Positions 35,977-43,949 of a stretch of 64,000 nt of DNA are shown here, piece after piece. Numbering within the stretch: the stretch's first letter is position 1; each line of letters begins with the position of its first letter. Both the position numbers and the translations under genes were made by a program. The stretch comes from UBA5239 sp040391785 (GTDB lineage: Bacteria; Verrucomicrobiota; Lentisphaeria; Victivallales; Victivallaceae): contig JBEBXH010000024.1 in assembly GCA_040391785.1 (NCBI GenBank), positions 1 to 64,000 on the forward strand, written 5' to 3'. The notes under the pieces are model-generated. The model was not told where the DNA came from. It saw only the letters and a program-made list of their open reading frames with translations, and did not search any database.

Positions 35977-36740
35977 AATTGCACCTCGTCCAGAAGTTTT
36001 TCCAGATTTTTGCCGGCGATCAACCGCTTGGCATCGTCGCTGATTTCGGAGTGTTTCAGCGAAAGCATCATGCTGCCGAACATGAAACCGGGATAGCCGC
36101 TGCCGTACAGAATCCGCTCCGCGCCATACTCATTGACCAGGTCGGTCACGCCCTCCGGCACCCAATAGGTCGAGATTTCCAGGTGAAACCCTGCGTAATT
36201 CTCCAGCAGCGGCCGGAAGTAACGGTCCGTACCCCAATACAAACCGTTGGTCAGGCAGATATAACGGTTCTTCGGGAATTCTTTCAGAAACGCATAAACC
36301 GCTTCCCATGAACCGAGTGTATTAATTCCGATCTGCACCGGAATTTTGCGTTCGGCGGCTTCGTCCATGATCTTGCCGATGCTCAGGCGGTTTGCAACCC
36401 ACTTATGCCCCACCGGATCGAGGATCAGCGCCTTGATCCGGTTCTTTTTCATGCCGTCAAAAAACGCCTTACCCTCCGGCAATTCGTGCGTGCAAGGCGG
36501 CAGGAAACTCCACACGCCGACCAGCCGTTCATCGGGATCGTCCGCCAACTGTTTGCCCACAGCGTCATTCGCGTAATTCGCTCCGGCCGCGGTCAGGTTG
36601 ACGTCCCGAATCAGCGCCTTGTCAACGCCATTGCGATCCATCTCCCGCAGCAGCGCCGCCGTCGAGGACGCATACTCGAGCGCGCCATTCATCGGCGTGC
36701 CAATCTGCGTATTCGCGTCAAAAAACATCAGTTCTTTCAT
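35973..36740 (-). CDS. Amidohydrolase-2-family TIM-barrel protein (paralogue 2, altered metal site)
   Basis: A 255-residue protein of the same fold as its neighbour. The N-terminal segment is LMFFDANTQIGTPMNGA, where the usual H-x-H is replaced by N-x-Q, and the C-terminal segment is ERILYGSGYPGFMFGS, where the Asp of GTD is replaced by Ser. The normal metal ligands therefore seem to be lost. The pair may form a heteromer in which only the first protein is catalytic, or this one may use different chemistry. Both ends overlap neighbouring genes by one to four bases. Confidence 0.78.
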   Translation of the reverse strand: MKELMFFDANTQIGTPMNGALEYASSTAALLREMDRNGVDKALIRDVNLTAAGANYANDAVGKQLADDPDERLVGVWSFLPPCTHELPEGKAFFDGMKKNRIKALILDPVGHKWVANRLSIGKIMDEAAERKIPVQIGINTLGSWEAVYAFLKEFPKNRYICLTNGLYWGTDRYFRPLLENYAGFHLEISTYWVPEGVTDLVNEYGAERILYGSGYPGFMFGSMMLSLKHSEISDDAKRLIAGKNLEKLLDEVQL

Positions 36741-37381
36741 TACGAAATCCTTTCTGTTATCTCTTTTTCCAGAATAGAAAACATCTTTTCACCGAATAAT
36801 TTATGTCCGGCCGAATTCAAGTGGATACCATCCGGCAGCAGATACTGCCGCCGCTCACGGTCAAACAACGGATACAAATCCAGAAACGGATAATCCCGGA
36901 AGAAACGCCGTGCCAGCTCGCGCTGCGGCTCCAGGAGTTCATCGAGCCCGCCGCCGCACTGCCTGAACGGCTCCACAAAAGCCGGATGCTCCGCTGCCCA
37001 GTGCTGCTCATTGACAACCGGGCCAAGTCCGACACCAATCATTCGAGTTTTTTTCGGCAGCCGTGCGGCCATGTCGTCCATGTGACGCTGGATTTCGTCC
37101 TGCGGCACCAGACGTTCGGGCCGGGTGTAATCTTCGTTATTGGCACCAATCATCACCAACAGATAGTCCGGCGAAAAGGTGAGCACATCGCGGTCAAAAC
37201 GCACCATGCACTCGCGGGTCGATTCGCCGCCGATGGCTCCGTTCACAATCGCGAAACAGGTGTCAGGAAAACGCTCCGAGAGCTTGCTTCGCATCACCTC
37301 ATACCAGCGCTCGTGCGGCTTGACGCCGATCACACCTTCCATGATCGACGAACCGAAAAGACTGATCACCAAATTCTTCAT
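36740..37381 (-). CDS. SGNH/GDSL-family hydrolase (paralogue 2)
   Basis: A 213-residue cytoplasmic SGNH hydrolase. Block I is LFGSSIMEG (Ser in GSS instead of GDS), block II GAIGGESTRE, block III MIGANNED, and block V PDGIHLNSAGH with the catalytic Asp and His. Members remove acyl groups from sugars or act as esterases. It is similar in length and sequence to the gene just upstream (37378-38019), a clear tandem duplication. The absence of a signal peptide suggests action on imported acetylated oligo- or monosaccharides. Confidence 0.85.
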   Translation of the reverse strand: MKNLVISLFGSSIMEGVIGVKPHERWYEVMRSKLSERFPDTCFAIVNGAIGGESTRECMVRFDRDVLTFSPDYLLVMIGANNEDYTRPERLVPQDEIQRHMDDMAARLPKKTRMIGVGLGPVVNEQHWAAEHPAFVEPFRQCGGGLDELLEPQRELARRFFRDYPFLDLYPLFDRERRQYLLPDGIHLNSAGHKLFGEKMFSILEKEITERIS

Positions 37382-38019
37382 TTATTTTCCTGCAATAATT
37401 CTTTCAGCATCTCAAACAGCGTATCGGCAAAGAGTTCCGTGCCGCGCGGGTTCAGGTGGATCCCGTCATCCAGTAAATATTGCTCCGCCTTGTCGCCGAT
37501 CATGCCGTGCAAGTCACAAATCGGCCAGCCGTGTTTGCGGGCGAATTCGCGCGAATGCTCACGCTCGGCGGCGAGCAGCCCGGCGAGACCGCCATGACGG
37601 TTGACCTCGGCAAACGCCGGATGCCGCCAGCTATGGTGCTTTTCGTTGATGACCGGCCCCTGCAGGATCGAAATCACTTTGGTTTTGGCCGGCAAGCCCT
37701 TGACGAATTGCTCCATCAGCTGCAGTTTTTCGGCTTCGCTCACCAGACGCTCGGGGTGCGCCAGATCGCAGTTGTTGCCCTCGAATTTCACCAAACAGAA
37801 ATCGGGCGCATGGGCCACGACGTCGCGGTCGAAGCGCCGCATCATTTCGCGGGTCGATTCGCCGCCGATTCCGACGTTTATAATGGAAAAGCAAACTTCC
37901 GGGAAGTATCCTGAAAGTTTGCGGTGCAGAATATTGTACCAGCGGTCCAGTGGATTTGCCACCCCGGTAATGCCTTCGAGCAGCGAAGAGCCGAAGGCGC
38001 TGATAATCACATTCTTCAT
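37378..38019 (-). CDS. SGNH/GDSL-family hydrolase (paralogue 1)
   Basis: A 213-residue SGNH hydrolase: block I SAFGSSLLEG, block II GIGGESTREM, block III FEGNNCD, block V DDGIHLNPRG. The ATG at 38019 is chosen because the conserved fold starts there; the longer frame overlaps the aminotransferase gene. It overlaps its paralogue by ATGA. Keeping two copies in one operon suggests different acyl positions or substrates, or a heterodimer. Confidence 0.85.
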   Translation of the reverse strand: MKNVIISAFGSSLLEGITGVANPLDRWYNILHRKLSGYFPEVCFSIINVGIGGESTREMMRRFDRDVVAHAPDFCLVKFEGNNCDLAHPERLVSEAEKLQLMEQFVKGLPAKTKVISILQGPVINEKHHSWRHPAFAEVNRHGGLAGLLAAEREHSREFARKHGWPICDLHGMIGDKAEQYLLDDGIHLNPRGTELFADTLFEMLKELLQENK

Positions 38020-38029
38020 AGATGAAGCC

Positions 38030-39265
38030 TTATTTTTTGCTGTCGGCATATTTCCGCAGTTCATCCACGTTGGACGCCACCTTGCGGACCACCGCGCCGA
38101 TCTGTTCGGCAGTCTCCTTATAATACATCGTCTGGTGGGCGATTCCAAGGGCGCGCTTCAGCGAAAGTTCGTCGCAAACCGGGCATTCTCCTTCGAAAAT
38201 CCGGTAGGCTTCCGGCGCGAGGTTGAAGAGATTGTGACGGTAAACCGTGCCATGGGTACCGTTGCCGATATTGATCCCTTCGGCGACACAGGCTTCGTTG
38301 ATGATGCCACGGTCGATGCCGTCGAATTCCTTGCCGTCAAAGAGGAAGTGGAACGTATAATATCCCTGCGGATTCGCGAGGCGGCCCGGAGCCTGGACGC
38401 GGACGCCCGGCACGTCGGCGATGGCCTCGGTCATGATTCGGGCACTTTCGCCATAGCGTTTGATGCGCTCCGGTAGCGTCTTGAGCTGTTCGAGGAGAAG
38501 CAGTGCCTGAAACGCCGTGCCACGGTAATTGTGGCAAACCAGTCCGGCCGGGGTTTTGGCCCCCTGCCCCTGTTTGGCGCCGCGCACATAACCGATATGC
38601 TTGAGCAGGAAAAGTTTTTCCGCCAGCTCGGGATCATTGGTCGTACAGATGCCGCCCTCGCCGGCCGCGGTGACTTTGCTCTGCTGGAAGCTGAAACTGC
38701 CGATTGCCCCCAGGCTGCCGACGCCTTTGCCGTCCCAGAAACCGCCCTGCATTTGAGCACAGTCTTCGATCACCGGAATACCATGCTTCGCCGCGATCGG
38801 CATGATTTTGCCGAGGTCAGCGGTGGAGCCGTAAATATGAACGGGCATGATCGCCTTGGTTTTCGGGGTGATGGCCGCTTCCATTTTGACGGGGTCCATG
38901 CACATGGTAGAGGGCTCGATGTCCACGATCACCGGAATCGCACCGAGGTAATGCACCGCCATCGCCGTCGCCATCCAGGTCAGCGCGGGGATAATCACTT
39001 CGTCGCCGGGCTTGATGCCGAGCGCCTGCAGCGCGCACTCCAGCGTCACCGTGCCGTTGGCCATGAAAACCGCGTATTTGGCACTCTGCGAGGCGGCAAA
39101 TTCCTGCTCGAACTGCTGCTCCATCGGACTGTTGAACGACCACTCGCCGCTCATGTAAAGCTGTTTCAGCTTTTCCGCCGTTTCCTCCGTCCGGATCGGC
39201 CAGTCCAACTGTTTCACCGGTTCCTTCAATAACTTTTCGCCGCCCAATATTGCCAGATTTGCCAT
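38030..39265 (-). CDS. DegT/DnrJ/EryC1/StrS-family PLP aminotransferase
   Basis: A 411-residue sugar or cyclitol aminotransferase-like enzyme. The PLP lysine is probably Lys197 in GSFSFQQSKVTAAGEGG, and the PLP-binding Asp is in PVIEDCAQMQGG near 164. The segments MANGTVTLECALQALG and DEVIIPALTWMATAMAV are typical of the family. The FSFQQSK motif resembles that of AHBA synthase and scyllo-inosose aminotransferases more than that of LPS amino-sugar enzymes. It is the first gene of a seven-gene operon of hydrolases and isomerases, so a catabolic role on an amino sugar or aminocyclitol is plausible. The ATG at 39265 is preferred to an upstream Met without a signal. Confidence 0.87.
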   Translation of the reverse strand: MANLAILGGEKLLKEPVKQLDWPIRTEETAEKLKQLYMSGEWSFNSPMEQQFEQEFAASQSAKYAVFMANGTVTLECALQALGIKPGDEVIIPALTWMATAMAVHYLGAIPVIVDIEPSTMCMDPVKMEAAITPKTKAIMPVHIYGSTADLGKIMPIAAKHGIPVIEDCAQMQGGFWDGKGVGSLGAIGSFSFQQSKVTAAGEGGICTTNDPELAEKLFLLKHIGYVRGAKQGQGAKTPAGLVCHNYRGTAFQALLLLEQLKTLPERIKRYGESARIMTEAIADVPGVRVQAPGRLANPQGYYTFHFLFDGKEFDGIDRGIINEACVAEGINIGNGTHGTVYRHNLFNLAPEAYRIFEGECPVCDELSLKRALGIAHQTMYYKETAEQIGAVVRKVASNVDELRKYADSKK

Positions 39266-39314
39266 TTTCAATACCCTTTCTTTATTGATGAATCTTGCAT
39301 TCATTATTTCGTCT

Positions 39315-39329
39315 GGATATATTATATCC
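39315..39329. promoter_or_regulatory. Palindromic operator candidate upstream of the DegT operon
   Basis: GGATATATTATATCC is a perfect palindrome around one central base. On the minus strand it contains TATAAT, so it would cover the -10 element of the DegT operon. Its GATATA half-site also occurs in the direct repeats in front of the GntR gene. Confidence 0.6.
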
Positions 39330-39346
39330 TGTTGAAAGGGATTTTT

Positions 39347-39384
39347 AAATATCTCGATCTTGCGAAAAATATCTCAATCTTGCG
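39347..39384. repeat. Tandem 18-bp direct repeats upstream of the DegT operon
   Basis: AAATATCTCGATCTTGCG (39347-39364) and AAATATCTCAATCTTGCG (39367-39384) differ at one base and are 20 bp apart, about two helical turns. A shorter copy, AATCTTGC, is at 39291-39298. This is a typical layout for an activator-binding site. Confidence 0.7.
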
Positions 39385-39502
39385 TTTTTATGATAAGCAA
39401 CATCGGTCAGGACAAAATCCGGAAAGTCCGGATGTACTTTAGCCCGGAAACCAACCGGTGCGACCCCAACCGTCTATTTTTGATTTTTTTCTTGCCCCCC
39501 TC

Positions 39503-39531
39503 TTGACAATAACTATACTCTGATATATAAT
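39503..39531 (+). promoter_or_regulatory. Consensus promoter of the GntR-type regulator gene
   Basis: TTGACA (39503-39508), exactly 17 bases, TATAAT (39526-39531): a perfect match to the sigma-70 consensus. Confidence 0.8.
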
Positions 39532-39546
39532 ATATACCAAGATATA
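39514..39546 (+). promoter_or_regulatory. Direct-repeat operator candidate over the GntR promoter
   Basis: TATACTCTGATATA (39514-39527) and TATACCAAGATATA (39533-39546) share TATAC-N3-GATATA and start 19 bp apart. They overlap the -10 element and the expected start of transcription, a layout that suits autorepression. Confidence 0.6.
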
Positions 39547-39563
39547 GTGCAAAAAGGAAAACC

Positions 39564-40661
39564 ATGAATTTGAAAGTCGTCAGCGAAGCAATCGATACCG
39601 CCAGAACCGGGACCCCGGTTTACCGGCAGGTGGCAAATTCCCTGCGTGACTATATCACCTCGGGCGAACTAGCGCCGGGTTTCAAACTGCCGCCTGAGGT
39701 CGAGTTGGCCGCCTCACTCGGTATCAACCACCTGACACTGCGCAAGAGCCTGCGAATTCTGGCCGATCAAAAGTTGATTTCCCAGCACAAAGGCAAGGGT
39801 ACGTTTATCGCTTATTCCAATAATATCCAAATGCGGGTCGGCATCATTTGCCGCCAGCTCAATAAAATCAATAATGATTTCTACGAACTCAGCATGATTT
39901 CCGCAATCACCTGTCAGTTGAACAGCCGCAGTAATGGCGAAATCGTCCTGATCGATGCCCATGAACAGAGGCCCGCCGCCCTGCTGGAGAAAATCAATCA
40001 GCAGCGTTGCGACAGTCTGATTGTCCTGAATTCAGATAAGAAGATCACCGATATGATGTTGAATCAGGCATTTGATTATATTCCGATCGTTTTTATTAAC
40101 AACCCGTATTCCCTGCCCGAAGACGGTATGCGTTACCATGTCCGTCTGAAGCCAAATGCCATTACCATAGGATTGGACTACCTGACCGGACTTGGGCACC
40201 GGAAAATCGCCTATGTCGGTTCGGAACACTCCATCAACCAAACCACAACAAACCGCAATGCTGAATTTCTGACGTATGGCCTCGAAAACGATATGGTATT
40301 CATTGCCAGACACGGTGAGTTATGGTACGATTTTTCCCGGGAAAAGATGAATGAATTATGCCATTCGCCAAACCGGCCGACCGCGATTTTGTGCCCGGGT
40401 GCGGCTTTTTCCTATGGCGCCTGGATGGGAATCATTGAGGCCGGCTGCCGGATTCCGGAGGATATATCATTCATCGGGCTTGACGCCGCCAGTAGCTTCA
40501 ATCCGCACATGTCGGCGCTGGAACAGCCCGTAGACAAGATCACCGCCAAGGCCATTGACCTGCTGGCCGATATGCGCGGTGCCGGTAAGCATTTGAAACA
40601 ACATCTATATGAATATCCGGTAGAAATCATCGAACGTAACAGTTGTAGAAAAATTAACTGA
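39564..40661 (+). CDS. GntR-type regulator with LacI-like sugar-binding domain
   Basis: A 365-residue regulator of the AraR type. Residues 18-85 form a GntR winged helix (PVYRQVANSLRDYITSGELA, then LPPEVELAASLGINHLTLRK and GKGTFIAYSN). Residues 90-360 form a LacI-like periplasmic-binding fold (GIICRQLNKINNDFYELS, GLDYLTGLGHRKIAYVGSE, PEDISFIGLDAAS). Proteins of this architecture sense sugars. It precedes a prepilin-like gene by 24 bases and a secreted glycosidase gene, and it is divergent from the seven-gene catabolic operon, so both may be under its control. Confidence 0.9.
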   Translation: MNLKVVSEAIDTARTGTPVYRQVANSLRDYITSGELAPGFKLPPEVELAASLGINHLTLRKSLRILADQKLISQHKGKGTFIAYSNNIQMRVGIICRQLNKINNDFYELSMISAITCQLNSRSNGEIVLIDAHEQRPAALLEKINQQRCDSLIVLNSDKKITDMMLNQAFDYIPIVFINNPYSLPEDGMRYHVRLKPNAITIGLDYLTGLGHRKIAYVGSEHSINQTTTNRNAEFLTYGLENDMVFIARHGELWYDFSREKMNELCHSPNRPTAILCPGAAFSYGAWMGIIEAGCRIPEDISFIGLDAASSFNPHMSALEQPVDKITAKAIDLLADMRGAGKHLKQHLYEYPVEIIERNSCRKIN

Positions 40662-40685
40662 TCAATAATTCAAGGAGAGATTGGA

Positions 40686-41363
40686 ATGAAAAAATTTTTT
40701 ACGCTTATTGAACTTCTGGTAGTTATAGCTATAATAGCAATTCTTGCAGCCATGCTGTTGCCGGCCCTGAACAACGCCCGTGAAAAAGCCCGGAGCATCA
40801 AATGCACGTCGCAACTGAAGGAAATCGGGCTCGCCATGGTTTTCTACGCCGATATCAGCGATGATTTCTGCGTTCCTCCAGCACAAGGCGGAGGCGGCAC
40901 CGATCCATGGCCCAAGCGTTTGGTAAACGCCAATGCCATCGCCGTCCCTGGAAGCTGGTGGAACTCCGGATCCGACTATGGCTTTTTCCCGCAGCACCTC
41001 CTGGCCTGCCCCACCGATCTGGAGGTCATAGCAAACCGTAACTGGTACCCGTATGAAGTAAGTTACGGCATCACCCTGGCTTCCGTCAAGGGAGGGCAGT
41101 ATTTCTGGGATCCGGCCATCAAGCGTTCACAACTGAAAAAGCCATCGGAAACCATCCACCTGGTCGAAACCATGGCCTTGGCTGCAAGCGGCAGCAAATA
41201 TTGTTACAACAACACCAATATTTCAAACCGTCATAAATTCAGGACCAATGCGCTCTTTTTCGATGGCCATGTCAGCTCGTTTGACTTTTATTACCTCTAT
41301 GGCATGACCGATGACCAACGAAATAACGAATGCCCCTTCTGCTTACGCCAAGCTGCTCAATAA
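40686..41363 (+). CDS. Prepilin-like H-X9-DG protein
   Basis: A 225-residue pseudopilin-like protein. It begins MKKFFTLIELLVVIAIIAIL, the prepilin peptidase site and transmembrane helix with the conserved Glu at +5 of the mature form, followed by LLPALNNAREKARSIKCTSQ. The C-terminal segment RHKFRTNALFFDGHVSSF is an exact H-X9-DG motif. In between is a variable globular domain with several Trp and Cys residues. A GGAGAG ribosome-binding site precedes the ATG. It is located between the regulator gene and a secreted glycosidase gene, with 15 bases to the latter. Confidence 0.92.
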   Translation: MKKFFTLIELLVVIAIIAILAAMLLPALNNAREKARSIKCTSQLKEIGLAMVFYADISDDFCVPPAQGGGGTDPWPKRLVNANAIAVPGSWWNSGSDYGFFPQHLLACPTDLEVIANRNWYPYEVSYGITLASVKGGQYFWDPAIKRSQLKKPSETIHLVETMALAASGSKYCYNNTNISNRHKFRTNALFFDGHVSSFDFYYLYGMTDDQRNNECPFCLRQAAQ

Positions 41364-41378
41364 CAGGAAATTACTAAT

Positions 41379-43949
41379 ATGAATAAATTATTTGCCCTCC
41401 TTCTTTTCGGTATGCCGCTCTTGATGAATGCCGATAATGTTTCTATCCCGGAAGAAAACCGGCGCTGGCATTACTCCACCACCGTTTACGACAATTCCTT
41501 CGCTAACGCCGAAGGCTGGAATATCTGGCGGGTATTCGGCAATGTCAATACGGTAGTCGATGCTCCCAAGACGGAAAGCGGTGAATTCGAAATCACTTTC
41601 AAGATCAAAGGTTTCAATAGCGGAAAATCGAAAATCCGTCTCGGTCTTTTTGAAGATTTCTACCCGGACCCGAGCAAACGCTCCACCGACAACGGGATCT
41701 ATCTCTCCATCGTCCGCAACGGCGATCATCACTCGTTGGACATCGTTTTGCGCCGGAACCAGACGGAAAAAACTCTGACAACCAAAGCGCATCAATGGCT
41801 GGCCGATCACGAATATACGCTGAAAATGGACAAATCCGCAGGACAGACGACGTTCTATCTGGACGGTGAAAAAATATTCACAGCTCCGGCTCTTGGCGCA
41901 GCGGTTATCGGCGTCGGCGTCGACAATGCCCATATCGTTTTTACCGGAAACTCCGCCAAGCTCAACTGGCGCTGCCTCGATGTCGGCATCGATCACGTCA
42001 AATCCGCCCGGCAGGCAGGCATCACAACACTGATGGTCGGCAGTGAACAGAACTTCTGGCTCGAGGATAACCGGCTGGATTTTTCCGGCATCGAGTCCCG
42101 GCTGAAACTGCTCGCGGAAACCGTTCCCGACAGTAAACTGATTCTCCGGATCAACATGCGCAGCAGTGCCTGGATACGTCAGAATCCGGCGGAACTGCAG
42201 GTTTCTATCGACCTCGCCGGCAACCGCCACACGGCTCCGCCCTACAATCCGTTTTCCTTTGCCTCAAAGAAGTGGCGCCATGACTTTTATCAAGTCTGGA
42301 GCCAATTGGTGCAGCATTTTGAGAAATCCGAGTATACCGACCGGATCATCGGTTACTGCCCGATGGTGGGCGACGGCGGCGAGTGGAGCTACGGTTTCCG
42401 CCATAACCTGAGCGACTACAGTGAGCCGCAACGCCTGGCGTTCATCGAATATGCCAAAGCCAAATACGATAACGATCTGGATAAACTGAACGCCGCCTGG
42501 AAAACTGACGAAACATCCTTCGAATCCATCCAGATTCCGAACTACAAGCGTCGCCTGACCGGTGATATCGGAATATTCTTCGATCCGGTAATCTCGCGGA
42601 AAATCATCGACTTCAACGATCATTTCTCAAAGACGGTTTCTTCGATGATCATGGAAACCGCCGCCATCACCCGGAAATATGCCCCCGGCAAGTTGAATAT
42701 TTTTTACTATGGATATCACTTCATGCCCGGTGATCAGACCGGCGACCTCTCCGGTACTGGGCATCGCGCACTATCAGAACTACTGAATTGTCCTGATATC
42801 GATGTTATCGGCGGACCACAGATGTACTATAACCGCAACGCCGGCGGGGCCGCGCTCGCTCAGACCGTACCGAAGTCTCTTGAAATCAACGGAAAATACT
42901 ATCTGGACGAAGACGATACCCGGACTTTCCAAGTACCGATTTACTGTCCGAACATTCCAGCGCCTTATGAAAAAAACCTGGCGGACTCTGTTGCCGTGTT
43001 GCTACGTGATGCCGGTGACGCCTTGTTCAAAAAGAATGGTATCCTGCTCTGGATGGAGATGGGCAATAAATGGTTCGACCATCCGGACTTCATCAAGCTC
43101 GGCAAGCAATTCGACCGTCCGGAATTCAGGGCTTCGGCGCAACCGGAAATCGCCTTTATCGTCAGCGACAAAAGCTACAATCACATGGCCTTCACCAACG
43201 CCCTCAGCGGCCCGCTGCTGGCCCGGACCATGATGCACGCCGTCACCCGGATCGGAGCTCCGTTCGATACCATTCTGCTCTCCGATTTCGCCAAGGCGCC
43301 GGCTTATAAACTGTATATTTTCGCCGATTGCTGCATCATCGACGGGCCGACACGCGGCGCGATTACCGGCAAGCTGAGCCGCGAAAAAGCGACCGCGCTG
43401 TGGATGTATGCGCCCGGTATCGGCGACGAACAAACTCTTTCGCTGCAGCATACCGAGACCCTGACCGGCTTCAGCCCAAGCTGGATTACGGAGAAAACCA
43501 CCGTCTCACTGCCTGGCGACCCGCCGCTCCTGCGGGCGGAAATCGCCCCGATGCTTTACCTCAATACACCGTCGGACGCAAATAACATCCTGACTTTGAA
43601 GCAGGCGGACGGAACCTCCCGTCAAGCCGCAATCATGCAGCAGAAGAAAATGCCGGGCGGCTGGACCTCCATCTGGACCGGTTCGCCGGTACTTACGGCC
43701 AGTCATTTCCGGCAGGCCGCTGCTACTGCCGAAGCACATATTTTCACCGATACCAACGATCAGGTACTTTTCAACGGCAACATATTATTGATTCATGCCA
43801 GCTCAGACGGACAGCGTACGGTCAAGTTACCGGGGCACTTCAAAGTCAATGAATTCCTGACCGGCAACCCCGTGGCAACCGATGCCGATAATTTTCCAGT
43901 TGAACTGAAAAAAGGCGAAACCGCTTCCTATATCTGCAGTCCGGAGTAG
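41379..43949 (+). CDS. Secreted GH42-like glycosidase with N-terminal LamG/concanavalin-like domain
   Basis: An 856-residue exported protein. Residues 1-18 are a signal peptide (NKLFALLLFGMPLLMNA). Residues 40-200 form a beta-sandwich with the pattern of 3-keto-disaccharide-hydrolase/LamG domains (ENGIYLSI-like strand, ADHEYTLKM, TTFYLDGEKIF). A TIM barrel follows from about 205 to 560, with VGDGGEWSYGF near 330 (E335 a candidate acid/base) and a GH42-like overall layout, then an amidotransferase-like domain near 590-700 (EIAFIVSDKSYNHMAF, YKLYIFADCCIIDG). It is probably a beta-galactosidase-like enzyme, but the substrate is unknown. It overlaps the convergent fucosidase gene by 22 bases. Confidence 0.72.
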   Translation: MNKLFALLLFGMPLLMNADNVSIPEENRRWHYSTTVYDNSFANAEGWNIWRVFGNVNTVVDAPKTESGEFEITFKIKGFNSGKSKIRLGLFEDFYPDPSKRSTDNGIYLSIVRNGDHHSLDIVLRRNQTEKTLTTKAHQWLADHEYTLKMDKSAGQTTFYLDGEKIFTAPALGAAVIGVGVDNAHIVFTGNSAKLNWRCLDVGIDHVKSARQAGITTLMVGSEQNFWLEDNRLDFSGIESRLKLLAETVPDSKLILRINMRSSAWIRQNPAELQVSIDLAGNRHTAPPYNPFSFASKKWRHDFYQVWSQLVQHFEKSEYTDRIIGYCPMVGDGGEWSYGFRHNLSDYSEPQRLAFIEYAKAKYDNDLDKLNAAWKTDETSFESIQIPNYKRRLTGDIGIFFDPVISRKIIDFNDHFSKTVSSMIMETAAITRKYAPGKLNIFYYGYHFMPGDQTGDLSGTGHRALSELLNCPDIDVIGGPQMYYNRNAGGAALAQTVPKSLEINGKYYLDEDDTRTFQVPIYCPNIPAPYEKNLADSVAVLLRDAGDALFKKNGILLWMEMGNKWFDHPDFIKLGKQFDRPEFRASAQPEIAFIVSDKSYNHMAFTNALSGPLLARTMMHAVTRIGAPFDTILLSDFAKAPAYKLYIFADCCIIDGPTRGAITGKLSREKATALWMYAPGIGDEQTLSLQHTETLTGFSPSWITEKTTVSLPGDPPLLRAEIAPMLYLNTPSDANNILTLKQADGTSRQAAIMQQKKMPGGWTSIWTGSPVLTASHFRQAAATAEAHIFTDTNDQVLFNGNILLIHASSDGQRTVKLPGHFKVNEFLTGNPVATDADNFPVELKKGETASYICSPE

